Assembly: GCA_003221085.1 (NCBI GenBank)
Contig: QHUD01000079.1
Coordinates: forward strand, 1 to 5,113
From: Gemmatimonadota bacterium
GTDB lineage: Bacteria; Gemmatimonadota; Gemmatimonadetes; Gemmatimonadales; GWC2-71-9
DNA: 5,113 bases
Direction: 5' to 3'
In this document: positions 4,970-5,113 of the stretch, piece after piece
Layout: the number at the start of each line of letters is the position of its first letter
How positions within the stretch are numbered: the stretch's first letter is position 1
Position numbers and translations under genes: made by a program
The notes under the pieces: model-generated
The model's database searches: none
Seen by the model: only the letters and a program-made list of their open reading frames with translations
Told to the model about the DNA's origin: nothing

Positions 4970-5113
4970 AGCTGTCAAACATCGTGGGCTGTTCGGCGCT
5001 CTTGGGTGGACTGAAGCCAAAATGCTTGTACGCCCCCGCGGTGGCACAGCGGCCACGCGGCGTGCGGGCCAGGAAGCCCTGTTGCATCAGAAACGGCTCG
5101 TAGACCTCCTCGA
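4968..5113 (-). CDS. ruvB: RuvB Holliday junction helicase, C-terminal end (5' part beyond window)
   Basis: RuvB is the AAA+ hexameric motor that drives branch migration of Holliday junctions with RuvA. Only the last 47 codons and the TAG stop (4970-4968) are present. They read EEVYEPFLMQQGFLARTPRG, then RCATAGAYKHFG, which is the end of the winged-helix DNA-binding domain: the family pattern is EPFLxQxGFLxRTPRGRxAT followed by a Tyr/His-containing helix. A tail of about 15 residues follows, ending QPTMFDS, which resembles a sliding-clamp-binding peptide. The AAA+ domains lie beyond the window. The stop codon coincides with the start of a palindromic repeat that separates ruvB from queA. Confidence 0.93.
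   Translation of the reverse strand, partial: EEVYEPFLMQQGFLARTPRGRCATAGAYKHFGFSPPKSAEQPTMFDS

Noticed and set aside
4871..5056. Upstream in-frame extension of queA of 62 codons
   Set aside because: It translates the heptamer repeat (peptides such as IPHSALHIPHS) and an alternative frame of ruvB. Family similarity begins at the ATG at 4870.

Overview
The window is a GC-rich, gene-dense bacterial chromosome segment in which every recognisable gene lies on the minus strand. In transcription order (high to low coordinates) it reads ruvB (3' end only) - queA - tgt - yajC - def - fmt - tenI (thiE/TenI-like) - thiS (5' part only). There is no gene-free stretch longer than about 100 bases and no RNA gene, insertion sequence or CRISPR array that I can support. 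The order resembles housekeeping clusters of soil-type, high-GC Gram-negative lineages such as Gemmatimonadota or relatives. That placement is an impression from gene order and composition, not something the sequence proves.

Functional layout: ruvB (4968-5113) is the Holliday-junction branch-migration motor. queA and tgt (3842-4870, 2572-3756) are two consecutive steps of queuosine tRNA modification. yajC (2237-2575) is the accessory membrane protein of the Sec translocon; it follows tgt as in many bacteria, but secD/secF do not come next. def and fmt (1692-2240, 768-1691) are the formyl-methionine pair: Fmt formylates initiator Met-tRNA and Def removes the formyl group from new proteins. tenI and thiS (148-771, 1-151) belong to synthesis of the thiamine thiazole moiety. 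From tgt to thiS there is not one intergenic base: the junctions are ATGA, GTGA, TAA|GTG, GTGA and ATGA, which suggests one translationally coupled operon.

The most unusual content is repetitive. The only two intergenic gaps (ruvB/queA and queA/tgt) are each filled almost exactly by the same kind of palindromic element: four 7-bp units of the form ARTGCGG, a 22-41 nt loop, then four inverted units. In both, the first unit supplies part of the stop codon of the upstream gene, and the element ends just before the next gene's start or ribosome binding site. A third palindrome, built from a different GC-rich unit (GGACGGGC-like), sits in frame inside tgt and adds about 20-25 residues that the family normally lacks. 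A short related direct repeat lies in tenI. The tenI product also carries TenI-type rather than ThiE-type active-site residues, so it is probably a thiazole tautomerase rather than thiamine-phosphate synthase.
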